Source: Stigmatella aurantiaca (GTDB lineage Bacteria; Myxococcota; Myxococcia; Myxococcales; Myxococcaceae). From it: a stretch of 64,000 bases of DNA. A program made the translations under genes and the position numbers. The notes under the pieces are model-generated. The model worked only from the letters and a program-made list of their open reading frames with translations, was not told the DNA's origin and ran no database searches. The DNA lies in contig NZ_FOAP01000006.1 of the NCBI RefSeq assembly GCF_900109545.1, positions 372,001 through 436,000 of the forward strand, read 5' to 3'. Of this stretch, positions 54,188 through 62,474 are shown one piece after another; positions within the stretch are counted from its first letter, which is position 1, and each line of letters starts with the position of its first letter.

Positions 54188-54961
54188 TCAGCGCAGCGCG
54201 CTCACAGGCCAGGCCTGGTCGGCCTGCTGCGTCTGCCCCACCTCGAGGGTGAAGGAGCGCGTGGCGTCGGGCAGCCGGGGGTGCCAGAAGAGCACCGTGT
54301 GGGTGCCCTCGGGCACCTCCAGGCGGAAGCGGCCCTTCTCGTCCGTCGTCGTGAAGTAGGGATGGTCGAACGTGCGAATCACGGCCCGCATCCACGGGTG
54401 GACATCGCACTTCACCTGCAGCACCCCGGGGGCGGCCGGCAAGGGCCTGCGCAAGCTGGTGCCCTCCAGCGGCATGGCCACATTGAAGAGCGGCTGGGCA
54501 CCGGCGGCCGCGCGCACGTTGTGCATCACCGGGTCCGAGTTGCGCACCTCCAGGGTGGCGCCCACCCGCGCGGCGAGGATGGGAGGCTCGTAGGCACACT
54601 TGCGCTGGTCCAGCACCGGGGGCGGCGGCGTGAGCCCCTCCTCGGGCAGCGAGGCGCCCTCCACGAGCGCCACCACCACATGGGCCAGGGCCCCCTCCTC
54701 GCCCACGGCGAGGGACCGGTCGGGCACCGTGTCCCCACACACCGCGGCCACCGAGGCCGTGGTCTCCCGCAGCTCGGGCGGAGGCGGCGTACCGGTGAGC
54801 CGGACCTGGCCGGTGAGGAGGCCGCGTCCGGCCGTCGGGGCGGCGGCTCCCGCCTTGGCGGGAGGGGAAGCAGGCGGCACAGGGCCCGGGGCCGAAGAGG
54901 GCCGGCAGTCCGGAAGGGCCACGCCGAGCAGGAGAGCACCAAGGGGCAAGAGCTTGCGCAC
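54188..54961 (-). CDS. Cupredoxin-like lipoprotein with carboxypeptidase-regulatory-like domain
   Basis: A 257-residue lipoprotein (lipobox ALPDC, Cys 19). The segment from about 135 to 205 has type-1 copper ligands in the right order: His in DPVMHNV, then Cys, His and Met in KCDVHPWM. A carboxypeptidase-regulatory-like beta domain follows (YFTTTDEKGRFRLEVPEGTH). This combination recalls plastocyanin-like proteins of methylamine or c-type electron pathways. Start GTG 54961 with GAGGGG. A copper electron carrier or copper sensor is likely; the partner is unknown. Confidence 0.7.
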   Translation of the reverse strand: MRKLLPLGALLLGVALPDCRPSSAPGPVPPASPPAKAGAAAPTAGRGLLTGQVRLTGTPPPPELRETTASVAAVCGDTVPDRSLAVGEEGALAHVVVALVEGASLPEEGLTPPPPVLDQRKCAYEPPILAARVGATLEVRNSDPVMHNVRAAAGAQPLFNVAMPLEGTSLRRPLPAAPGVLQVKCDVHPWMRAVIRTFDHPYFTTTDEKGRFRLEVPEGTHTVLFWHPRLPDATRSFTLEVGQTQQADQAWPVSALR

Positions 54962-55126
54962 GAGCCCCCTCTAATGGGTCTGCGGGAGCGTTTCAAATGG
55001 CGCCCACCCAGCGGCTCCCCTAAAGGATAGAGACGGGGGCACTTTGGGCGTTGGACCCCAATGCATTTTATTGGTAGAGGTGCGCTGGACCACACGCCGA
55101 TGTGGTCCTCGTGGGAGGCAGCAACT

Positions 55127-55855
55127 TTGCGGGAGAAACTGAAGGCGCTGGCGAACCTCCAAAAGGTGGACATGGAGGCGGCCGCCCTACGTAAGGCCGC
55201 GGATGTCCATCCCAAGCAGATCGCCGAGTTGGAGCGTGAGCTGGGTGCCGCTCGCAGCGCGATCGAAGCCGAACGCAGCCGGGTCGCGGACATCGAGCGC
55301 CAGAAGGCGCAGCTCGAGCAGAACATCACCGACGACAAGGACAAGGTGAAGAAGTGGGAGGCGCGCCTGGCAGAGCAGCGCTCCACCCGCGAGTACTCCG
55401 CCCTGGCCCGTGAAATCGACATCGCCAAGAAGGCGAACCTCACCATGGCGGATGAGCTGGTCGAGCTGACCAAGACGCTCGGCGCCGCGCGCGAGACGGT
55501 GAAGGGCAAGGAGGGCGAGTTCGCCACCCGGCAGCAGCAGCTCGGCGCACGCATGAGCGAGCTGCGCGCCAAGCTGGCCGAGTCCGAGACGCAGGTGAAG
55601 CAGCTGGAAGGCCAGCGCTCCAACGTGGCCGAGGGCGTGGACTCCAACCTGCTGCGCCGCTACGAGGCCATCCGCAAGAAGAAGCTTCCTGCGCTGGTGG
55701 GCGTGGTGGCCGGCACCTGCCAGGGCTGCAACATGAACGTGCCCCCTCAGCTCTACAACCAGCTGAGGACCTCGCTGGGAACCGACGTGTGCCCTTCGTG
55801 CAACCGCATCATCTATGCGGTCGAAGCACTCGCCGACCCGACGGCGTCGAAATAG
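55127..55855 (+). CDS. Zinc-ribbon coiled-coil protein (COG1579)
   Basis: A 242-residue protein: a long coiled coil (about 1-175) followed by a C4 zinc ribbon (CQGCNMNV and CPSCNRII, about 195-228). This is COG1579, a widespread but poorly studied nucleic-acid-binding-like family. The start TTG 55127 lies eight bases after GGGAGG and gives the family N-terminus LREKLKALANLQKVD. The next ATG codons upstream (55100, 55061) lack such a site. It is followed four bases later by RNase HI. Confidence 0.85.
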   Translation: MREKLKALANLQKVDMEAAALRKAADVHPKQIAELERELGAARSAIEAERSRVADIERQKAQLEQNITDDKDKVKKWEARLAEQRSTREYSALAREIDIAKKANLTMADELVELTKTLGAARETVKGKEGEFATRQQQLGARMSELRAKLAESETQVKQLEGQRSNVAEGVDSNLLRRYEAIRKKKLPALVGVVAGTCQGCNMNVPPQLYNQLRTSLGTDVCPSCNRIIYAVEALADPTASK

Positions 55856-55859
55856 CCTC

Positions 55860-56486
55860 ATGCCGACGCCCACCGAGGCCGAAATCCTTCGCCACATCGC
55901 GCGGGAGGAGCCTCTGACGGCGACCGTCCGTGCCTTCCGGGGCATGACGCGCGAGCGCCTGGGGCAGCTCCTGGAGCAGGCCGCCGAGCAATTGGCGCCC
56001 TCCGCGCCCCCGGCCGCCGCGGCGGCCCCTGTCCCCCCCGAGTCCCCGGGAACGCCCGCCACCGACGAGGCGAAGGGGACGGTTCCCCGCCTGCGGCTGT
56101 ACTCGGATGGCGCGGCCCGGGGCAATCCAGGGCCCGCCGGTGCCGGAGCGGTGCTCATCGAGCCCGGCGGCCAGGTGGTGGCGCGGATCGGCAAGTTCCT
56201 CGGCCAGCAGACGAACAACTACGCCGAGTACATGGGGCTGCTGATTGGCCTCAAGCACGCGCGGAGCCTGGGGACGAAGGAGATTGAAATCTTCGCCGAC
56301 AGCGAGCTGCTCATCCGCCAGTTGGGCGGGCGCTACCAGGTGAAGAGCCCCATCCTGCGTCCTCTGTACGAGGAGGCAGTGAAGCTGCTCAACGACTTCT
56401 CCCGCGTGAAGCTCGTCCACGTGCCCCGCGAAATGAACGCCGAGGCCGACGAGATGAGTAACCGGGCCATCGACGAACGCCTGTAG
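55860..56486 (+). CDS. Ribonuclease HI family protein
   Basis: A 208-residue protein; the C-terminal part (about 75-208) is an RNase H domain with the catalytic carboxylates visible: LYSDGAARGNPGP (Asp), NNYAEYMGL (Glu), EIFADSELL (Asp) and NAEADEMSN (Asp). It hydrolyses RNA in RNA-DNA hybrids. An N-terminal extension of about 75 residues (helical, then Pro/Ala-rich) is not part of the enzyme; its function is unknown. Immediately upstream of rnpB. Confidence 0.9.
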   Translation: MPTPTEAEILRHIAREEPLTATVRAFRGMTRERLGQLLEQAAEQLAPSAPPAAAAAPVPPESPGTPATDEAKGTVPRLRLYSDGAARGNPGPAGAGAVLIEPGGQVVARIGKFLGQQTNNYAEYMGLLIGLKHARSLGTKEIEIFADSELLIRQLGGRYQVKSPILRPLYEEAVKLLNDFSRVKLVHVPREMNAEADEMSNRAIDERL

Positions 56487-56489
56487 CGA

Positions 56490-56508
56490 AGCCGGAGTGG
56501 CCCCGGCT
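56490..56508 (+). terminator. Possible weak hairpin after RNase HI
   Basis: AGCCGG and CCGGCT with a seven-base loop lie just after the RNase HI stop codon. There is no T-run, so termination is doubtful. It may separate the RNase HI transcript from rnpB. Confidence 0.25.
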
Positions 56509-56532
56509 GCCCCACTGTTGTAAGAGGCGGGT

Positions 56533-56935
<403 letters not shown>

Positions 56936-57100
56936 CCCTTGTATTTCCACCTACTTAGGCCCAGGATAATCAGGGATTTAGCAGATTAACTGGGATCTAA
57001 ATTCGTGCTTAACCGGGCAGTCTAAGACTGGCTGCCTGCCCTTTTCGTCAGCTACTTAGTGCCTATATATTAATAGTGGATTGGTGATGTAGGAGTGCCC
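56936..57100 (+). other. AT-rich spacer after rnpB
   Basis: This 165-base stretch is markedly AT-rich compared with the rest of the window. It contains a terminator-like hairpin (57015-57045) and TATATATTAATAG (57064-57076), a possible -10 region for the gene at 57101. No tRNA or att-like repeat was seen. Confidence 0.45.
57015..57045 (+). terminator. Intrinsic terminator downstream of rnpB
   Basis: GGGCAG (57015-57020) and CTGCCC (57036-57041) close a hairpin, with an inner AGTC/GACT stem, followed by TTTT (57042-57045). It would stop any readthrough from rnpB before the nucleotidyltransferase cassette. Confidence 0.5.
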
Positions 57101-57286
57101 ATGGAACTTGTGACGGCCACCAGCACTGACTTCCCCCCCGAACGCCGTAGTAAATGCGCCGAGGAGTCAAGGCGATTTGCCGAAGCCCGGCTCGCACACC
57201 TTTCGCGAGAAGAGAAGGAAGAGCGTTTCCGGTCGTTCAACGCAGGACTTTTGGACCTGATCCAGTCGGGTCACTTCCAGAAGTGA
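57101..57286 (+). CDS. Small helical protein, possible antitoxin
   Basis: A 61-residue charged, mostly helical protein (MELVTATSTDFPPERRSKCA at the start, AEARLAHLSREEKEERFRSF later). ATG 57101 follows AGGAG at five bases; a GTG at 57095 overlaps that site. It sits six bases before a nucleotidyltransferase gene, and both are less GC-rich than neighbours. I know no family match. The arrangement of a small gene upstream of an NTase suggests an antitoxin. Confidence 0.5.
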   Translation: MELVTATSTDFPPERRSKCAEESRRFAEARLAHLSREEKEERFRSFNAGLLDLIQSGHFQK

Positions 57287-57289
57287 CCC
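57268..57289. repeat. Perfect inverted repeat at the cassette junction
   Basis: GGGTCACTT (57268-57276) and AAGTGACCC (57281-57289) flank CCAG. It covers the end and stop of the small gene and stands four bases ahead of the nucleotidyltransferase GTG. GAAGTGAC also occurs as a direct repeat (57280-57287 and 57290-57297). It may be an RNA hairpin that controls translation of the second gene, or an operator. Confidence 0.6.
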
Positions 57290-57292
57290 GAA

Positions 57293-57835
57293 GTGACGTC
57301 GTCCGAAGCATCTACGGTGCTTGCCAAGCAAGTTTGGGCCGTTCTTCAGCGGTATACCGTTGATGCTGTCGTGATCGGAGGCGTTGCTCTCGCTGCGCAC
57401 AACTATCCAAGATCCACCGATGACTTGGATCTTGGTGTTATCGCGACTCGCGCTACGCTGCGCGCGGTTTACGATGAGTTCTTGCGGTTGGGCTACACTG
57501 CAGAACTTCGGGAGCCAGACGGCGACGATCCCCTCGGCGGGGTAATCGATGTTGAGGATAAGGCTGGTGGGTTCGTCCAGATCGTCAACTTCGATAACAG
57601 CCCAAGCGGTGGGTTTCCCAGGGTCATTCGTGATGCGCTTCAAGCCCTCGGTCCTCCCATCAGCAGGCTTCCCATTGCTCCCCTGCCCCACATCATCGCC
57701 ATGAAGCTCTACGCGGGCGGCGATAAGTCGCGGCGGGACATCCAAGCGCTGGTTCGAAACAACCCGGATGAAGACTGGGAAGCGATTCGAACCCTGTGCA
57801 AGAGCTACAACTTGGACACTTACGGGCTGTTCTGA
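57293..57835 (+). CDS. Nucleotidyltransferase of the AbiEii/DUF6036 type
   Basis: A 180-residue protein with the nucleotidyltransferase fold: GGVALAAHNYPRSTDDLDLG (about 29-48) carries the GG and DxD motif, and AMKLYAGGDKSRRDIQAL (about 139-156) the helix typical of AbiEii/DUF6036 proteins. In known type IV systems such enzymes modify tRNA and stop growth. Start is GTG 57293. GC content and codons (GATCTTGGTGTTATC) differ from the surrounding genes, suggesting transfer. The toxic role is inferred. Confidence 0.7.
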   Translation: MTSSEASTVLAKQVWAVLQRYTVDAVVIGGVALAAHNYPRSTDDLDLGVIATRATLRAVYDEFLRLGYTAELREPDGDDPLGGVIDVEDKAGGFVQIVNFDNSPSGGFPRVIRDALQALGPPISRLPIAPLPHIIAMKLYAGGDKSRRDIQALVRNNPDEDWEAIRTLCKSYNLDTYGLF

Positions 57836-57837
57836 TT

Positions 57838-58389
57838 TCACGAACCCACGGGAATCTGCGCCAGCAGGATGCGGCTCTGCCCGTCGTTGCGCACCGCCTC
57901 CGGGTTGGTGAGCGTCATGCGCTTGTCCCCGCGGGGCTCCCACAGGCCCATCCACAGGTTGACCTGCGGCGAGGTCAGGCCCGGCGGAAGGAAGAGCGAG
58001 AACTCGTCCTTCACCGTCTCGCCCGGCTTCCACTGTGTAGTGGCGTACAGGCCGCTCGCGGGCTTGTGGTCCAGGTTCATCCGCTCCATGCGGCCCGCCG
58101 GGTCCTCCACGTGCACGAAGACGATGTAGTCCTCGTCAATGGGCGCCAGCACCTTGAAGAAGACGGTGATGCGGGCCTGCTCGCCGGGCTTCACCCGGCC
58201 GGGCTGCACCGAGGCGCCCACCACCTCCACCTTCCCGCCCAGGTTCGCCCCGCTCTTGATGGACACCGCGGGCACCTGGGACACCGTGGCCTGCCGACGC
58301 TCATTCTCGGTGGCCCCTCCGGGCGCCTCGACGATGCAGGCGCAGAGCAGAAACAGCGGCGAGAGGCGGAACGGGAGCGGGACGCGCAT
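57838..58389 (-). CDS. Unknown lipoprotein-like protein
   Basis: A 183-residue protein with an N-terminal lipobox-like sequence (LFLLCAC, Cys near 16-18), then beta-rich sequence (VEVVGASVQPGRVKPGEQAR, IVFVHVEDPAGR, LWMGLWEPRGD). The beta domain resembles domains fused to glycosyltransferases, but the match is loose. It is convergent with the nucleotidyltransferase, two bases from its stop. It faces away from ftsY (58459). Function unknown. Confidence 0.6.
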   Translation of the reverse strand: MRVPLPFRLSPLFLLCACIVEAPGGATENERRQATVSQVPAVSIKSGANLGGKVEVVGASVQPGRVKPGEQARITVFFKVLAPIDEDYIVFVHVEDPAGRMERMNLDHKPASGLYATTQWKPGETVKDEFSLFLPPGLTSPQVNLWMGLWEPRGDKRMTLTNPEAVRNDGQSRILLAQIPVGS

Positions 58390-58458
58390 GGTGAAGGGGG
58401 TTTTTACCGGTCCTCGGGCGCTGCATCCACCGGCGGATTGTTATAAGCGGTGCGCCCT

Positions 58459-60036
58459 ATGACGACTCCGCCGCTCCTGGACGTCCTCACCGCGCAGGTG
58501 CCCGCCCCTTCTCCCCTGCCCCCGCCGCCGAACGCGACGCCGGGCACGCCCCCCGGCACCGAGACCGGAGTGCCCCCAGCCCCCGAGGCCAGCCCCGTGA
58601 GCACGGTGGTGGGCTACGGCGTCATCGGGCTCTTTGTCCTGCTGATGCTGCTGGCGATGCGCAAGCTCCTCTTCAAGCCCGCCCGGGCGCCGGAGCTTCC
58701 CAGCAAACCCACGCAGGCGCCGGAAAAGCCCGCCCTGCCCGAGCAGGCGCCCCAGCTCCGCGTGGAGCTGCCCCCCTCCGAGGCGGAGCTGGCCCGGCTC
58801 CGCGAGGCCGACGAGGCCCACGCCCGGGTCCAGGCGCTGACCCGCCAGCGCGAGGAGGCCACCCGCGCGGCCCGGCAGGCCCGGGACGTCACCGAGCGCA
58901 CCCGCCTGGAGGCCGAGGCCGAGGCCCTCAAGCAGCGGGAGGAAGAGGAGAAGCGCGCCGAGTACCGCGCCAAGAAGGCCGCCGAGGAGGAAGCCCGGGA
59001 GCGCCGCAAGCGCGAGCGCGAGGAGGCCGAGCGGCTCGTGGCAGAGCAGAAGGCCCGCGAGGCCGCCGAGGCCGAGGAGGCCCGGCGCGCCGTGGAGGCC
59101 GCCGAGCGCGCGAAGATTCAGGCCGAGGCGGGCCGGACGCTCGCGCAGGGCCTGGACAAGACCAAGAGCCAGGGCTTCATGGCTCGCCTCAACGGCCTGT
59201 TCGGCCAGAGCCGCCAGGTGGACGAGTCCGTGCTGGCGGAGCTGGAGGAGATCCTCTTCACCGCGGACATCGGGGTGCGCACCGCCTCGAACCTGGTGGA
59301 GCTGGCGCGCGAGAAGCTCAAGCGCAACGAGCTGAGCAACCCCGAGCGCATCAAGGCCCTCATCCGCGACGAGGTGGCCCGCATCGTCGACCTGCCCGTG
59401 CCGCGCTCGCTGGAGGGCGGTGGGCCGCCGCACGTGGTGATGGTGGTGGGCGTCAACGGCGCCGGAAAGACCACCACCATTGGCAAGCTGGCCGCGCAGC
59501 TCACCGGCCAGGGCAAGAAGGTGGTGCTCGCCGCGGGAGACACCTTCCGCGCCGCCGCCACCGAGCAGCTCGATGTGTGGGCCCAGCGCGCCGGGGCCGA
59601 GCTGGTCCAGGGCGCGGACGGTGGTGACCCCGGGGCGGTGGTGTTCAACGCGGTGAAGCGGGCCCAGGAGGTGGGCGCCAGCGTCGTCATCGCGGACACG
59701 GCGGGACGGCTCCACACCCAGGCGCCGCTCATGGAGGAGCTCAAGAAGGTCAAGCGCGTGCTGGGCAAGGCCCTGGAGGGCGCCCCCCACGAGGTGCTGC
59801 TGGTGCTCGACTCCACCAACGGCCAGAACGCCATCCAGCAGGCCAAGCAGTTCCACGAGGCGGTGGGCATCAGCGCCATCGCGCTCACCAAGCTGGACGG
59901 CACCGCCAAGGGCGGCGTCATCATCGGCATCTGCGACGAGCTGAAGCTGCCCGTGGTGTGGGTGGGCGTCGGCGAGAAGATCGCCGACCTGCGCCGCTTC
60001 GAGCCGCGCGACTTCGTCAAGGCCCTGTTCGACTGA
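58459..60036 (+). CDS. ftsY: Signal recognition particle receptor FtsY, membrane-anchored
   Basis: A 525-residue SRP receptor. Unlike E. coli FtsY it has an N-terminal membrane helix (about 49-67), then a highly charged Glu/Ala/Arg linker (about 80-230), and the NG GTPase domain. G1 is GVNGAGKTTT, G3 DTAGR, G4 TKLDGTAKGG, followed by GVGEKIADLRRF. ATG 58459 was taken over GTG 58450. It guides nascent membrane proteins to the translocon; the helix anchors it permanently. Confidence 0.93.
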   Translation: MTTPPLLDVLTAQVPAPSPLPPPPNATPGTPPGTETGVPPAPEASPVSTVVGYGVIGLFVLLMLLAMRKLLFKPARAPELPSKPTQAPEKPALPEQAPQLRVELPPSEAELARLREADEAHARVQALTRQREEATRAARQARDVTERTRLEAEAEALKQREEEEKRAEYRAKKAAEEEARERRKREREEAERLVAEQKAREAAEAEEARRAVEAAERAKIQAEAGRTLAQGLDKTKSQGFMARLNGLFGQSRQVDESVLAELEEILFTADIGVRTASNLVELAREKLKRNELSNPERIKALIRDEVARIVDLPVPRSLEGGGPPHVVMVVGVNGAGKTTTIGKLAAQLTGQGKKVVLAAGDTFRAAATEQLDVWAQRAGAELVQGADGGDPGAVVFNAVKRAQEVGASVVIADTAGRLHTQAPLMEELKKVKRVLGKALEGAPHEVLLVLDSTNGQNAIQQAKQFHEAVGISAIALTKLDGTAKGGVIIGICDELKLPVVWVGVGEKIADLRRFEPRDFVKALFD

Positions 60037-60052
60037 CGGGCCCCGCCGGGCC

Positions 60053-61819
60053 CTACGGAGACATCGGGCCCAGGAAGTCCTCCAGCAGCTTCAGCGTCTC
60101 CTTGTCGAGCTGGGACGCATCCATGCCCCCCATCAGGGCGCCCAGGCTCGGCTTGCCCAGGTCCTCGTCCCCGTGGGCCTCCTCCCACCAGCGCTCCTGG
60201 AGCCGCGCCAGCTCCCGCGCATGCGAGGGGGCCGCCTTGCTCAGCTCGCGCAGGAACCCATCCGCGCGGGCCCACTTGTAGCGATAGGTGTCCACGTACG
60301 TGCGCAGCGCGCGCTGGAACGTCTCCTCCCCCACCCGCTTGCGCGCCGCATCGAACATCAACGGCGCCTTGCCGTAGACGATGGCGCCGTACTCCATGGA
60401 GCTGGAGAACTGCTCGGTGGGCCGGTGCGCCGGGCCATCCTCGCCCCCGGACATCCGGTACAGGTGGTAGGCGGACACCAGCGCCTCCGCCTTCAGGGCC
60501 TCGGCGGCGGGCTTGCCGTGGGCCCACTCGAAGTAGAGCACCGCCGCGTACTGCGTGAGCGCCTCGTCGGCCACCGGATCCTGGATGGGGTCCGAGCCCA
60601 CCAGGCCCGCGAAGTACTGGTGCCCCACCTCGTGCGCCACGGTGAACTCCACCGTGCGCTCCAGCGTCTTCGCCAGGTTCGCGAACGGCCCGCCGCCCAG
60701 GTCCCCCATGCCCTGCGCGGACAGCCCCTTCATCATCTCCTGGAGCATCTCCATGCCCTGCACCCCGGCCAGGATGCTGTTCGGGTCCGTGACGCCCCGG
60801 TACAGCGAGGTGGCCACGGTGATGAGGCCCTGGAACTCCATGCCGCCGGCGCCATCGGACAGCGGCGCCTCCAGGACGCGGAAGGACCGGTACGGCAGTG
60901 GCCCGAGCCGCTGCTCGAACTCCGAGAGCGCCGAGGCGGTGTACTTCAGCACGCGCTTGCCCACCGCCGCGTCCTGGGCCGCGTAGATACTCTCGATGGT
61001 GACGCCATTCACGGACGTGGAGGCCATCTGGTACCCGCGAGAGACGAACACGGGGAAGTCGCGCACCAGCGCCGCGGCGAACGAGTAGCGCGGCCGGCCA
61101 TCCTTCCCGGGCACCTCGCCCAGCGCCTCGCCCGTGGCGTGCACCTGCCACCCGGACGGCACCCCGATGGAGCCCAGCACGTTCGAGGGCTCATAGAGCG
61201 CCAGGTCTCCAATGCCCGAGGGGCCCGCCCACGGCTGGCCGTCCTCATTCAAGGGGGGCATCATCGGCACCACGCCCACCAGGCTCAGGAAGTCCGGCGA
61301 GGCGGCGAAGGCCCCATAGTCCCCCGCGGGCCCGGAGGCGCCGAGGGCCCCCAGCAGTGAGCTTGCGTTCTTCTTGCCCTGCGGCAGCCTGGCCTGGAGC
61401 GCCACCTCGATGCGCACCACGGTGCCCGGCTCCGCGGGGGGCTCCAGGGGAATCCGGAACAGCGTCGGCTCGGGCCGCTCCAGCTTCACCGGCTCGCCGT
61501 TGAACTTCGCCTCCGAGAGCGTCACCTGCCGCCCCTGCGCATTGGGCGTCGCGCGCAGGAACAGCTCGGAGCGGGTGCGCCCCTTCACCGTCAGCTCCAC
61601 CTGCACCTTGCCCTTCACCTCGCGCTTGGCGGGGTCCGCGTCGAGCTGCACCCGGTACAGCGGCAGCTCCTCCAGGGGCCCGAGCAGCTTGACGGCCCGC
61701 TCCCGCTCGGCGGGCTTGAGGTGCTGCAAGCACAGCTGCACCTCGGGCCGGGTGGCCGCCAGCGCGGGAGCCACCAGGAGCAGCGGGACCAGGACCAACC
61801 ACCGGGGAGCGCTTGCCAT
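60053..61819 (-). CDS. M1-like metallopeptidase
   Basis: A 588-residue secreted protein with signal peptide (ALA cleavage). The zinc site HEVGHQYF (HExxH) and a Glu 18 residues later in DEALTQYAA match M1 (gluzincin) aminopeptidases, and GGMEFQG stands in place of GAMEN. The N-terminal part resembles the M1 beta-sandwich (about 50-280). It probably digests peptides in the periplasm or outside. Length is shorter than the 850-residue PepN class. Confidence 0.85.
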   Translation of the reverse strand: MASAPRWLVLVPLLLVAPALAATRPEVQLCLQHLKPAERERAVKLLGPLEELPLYRVQLDADPAKREVKGKVQVELTVKGRTRSELFLRATPNAQGRQVTLSEAKFNGEPVKLERPEPTLFRIPLEPPAEPGTVVRIEVALQARLPQGKKNASSLLGALGASGPAGDYGAFAASPDFLSLVGVVPMMPPLNEDGQPWAGPSGIGDLALYEPSNVLGSIGVPSGWQVHATGEALGEVPGKDGRPRYSFAAALVRDFPVFVSRGYQMASTSVNGVTIESIYAAQDAAVGKRVLKYTASALSEFEQRLGPLPYRSFRVLEAPLSDGAGGMEFQGLITVATSLYRGVTDPNSILAGVQGMEMLQEMMKGLSAQGMGDLGGGPFANLAKTLERTVEFTVAHEVGHQYFAGLVGSDPIQDPVADEALTQYAAVLYFEWAHGKPAAEALKAEALVSAYHLYRMSGGEDGPAHRPTEQFSSSMEYGAIVYGKAPLMFDAARKRVGEETFQRALRTYVDTYRYKWARADGFLRELSKAAPSHARELARLQERWWEEAHGDEDLGKPSLGALMGGMDASQLDKETLKLLEDFLGPMSP

Positions 61820-61872
61820 GGGGCCATGTTAGTTGACCCCCGCACGAGCCGCTCGCTACAACCCGGAGGCGC

Positions 61873-62460
61873 ATGCTGCCTCGCCGACTCTTTCTGGCCA
61901 TCACCGCTGCATCATTCCTCGCCTGCGTGAAACAGGTGCCCGCTACGCCTACACGCTCCAGCGTCCAGGCGGTGCCCTTGCTGGCGGAGACGCCGGAGCA
62001 AGAGACCGAGCAGCTCGCGCAGCGGCGCGAGGACGTGGAGATCGACACGCGCAACTTCGACCGCACCCCGCGCGTGGTGGCCACGGGGGAGACGCCGCTG
62101 CTGCGCCTGGAGGGCTCCCGGGCGCGCCTGGCGGGCGACGCGGCGGGCACGGTGGGCTTCTCGGTGGACAACTTCATCCTGCTGGAGGTGCTCGACGAGC
62201 GCGGCCGGGTGCTGAACCGGGGCGCGGTGGGCTTCACCGACAGCGTGCACATCGGCAAGGAGCAGGTGGACAGCGTGGGGCGGATGTCCTTCGCCTTCGA
62301 GCCCGGAGAGGTGGACCTCACCTCCCTGCTGCCCGAGAGCCTGCCGTTCAAGCTGCGCGCCACGGTGCTGGACTACTCCGGCGTGGGCCGGGTGAGCCCT
62401 GTCTTCCTGCGGCTCGAGCCCCGCGGCCCGAGCGCCGAGGACGACCTGCGCGGCCACTGA
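61873..62460 (+). CDS. Unknown lipoprotein
   Basis: A 195-residue protein with lipobox FLAC (Cys 18) and a beta-rich body (GETPLLRLEGSRARLAG, FSVDNFILLEVLDERGRV, FKLRATVLDYSGVGRVSP). The family is not recognised. CGGAGGC precedes ATG 61873. It is transcribed divergently from the M1 peptidase and convergently with the MshEN gene, 14 bases away. Confidence 0.65.
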   Translation: MLPRRLFLAITAASFLACVKQVPATPTRSSVQAVPLLAETPEQETEQLAQRREDVEIDTRNFDRTPRVVATGETPLLRLEGSRARLAGDAAGTVGFSVDNFILLEVLDERGRVLNRGAVGFTDSVHIGKEQVDSVGRMSFAFEPGEVDLTSLLPESLPFKLRATVLDYSGVGRVSPVFLRLEPRGPSAEDDLRGH

Positions 62461-62474
62461 CTCCCCGCGGCGCC

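Noticed and set aside
55061-55126. Upstream ATG starts for the COG1579 gene
   Set aside because: No ribosome binding site and no family match; TTG 55127 has GGGAGG at eight bases.
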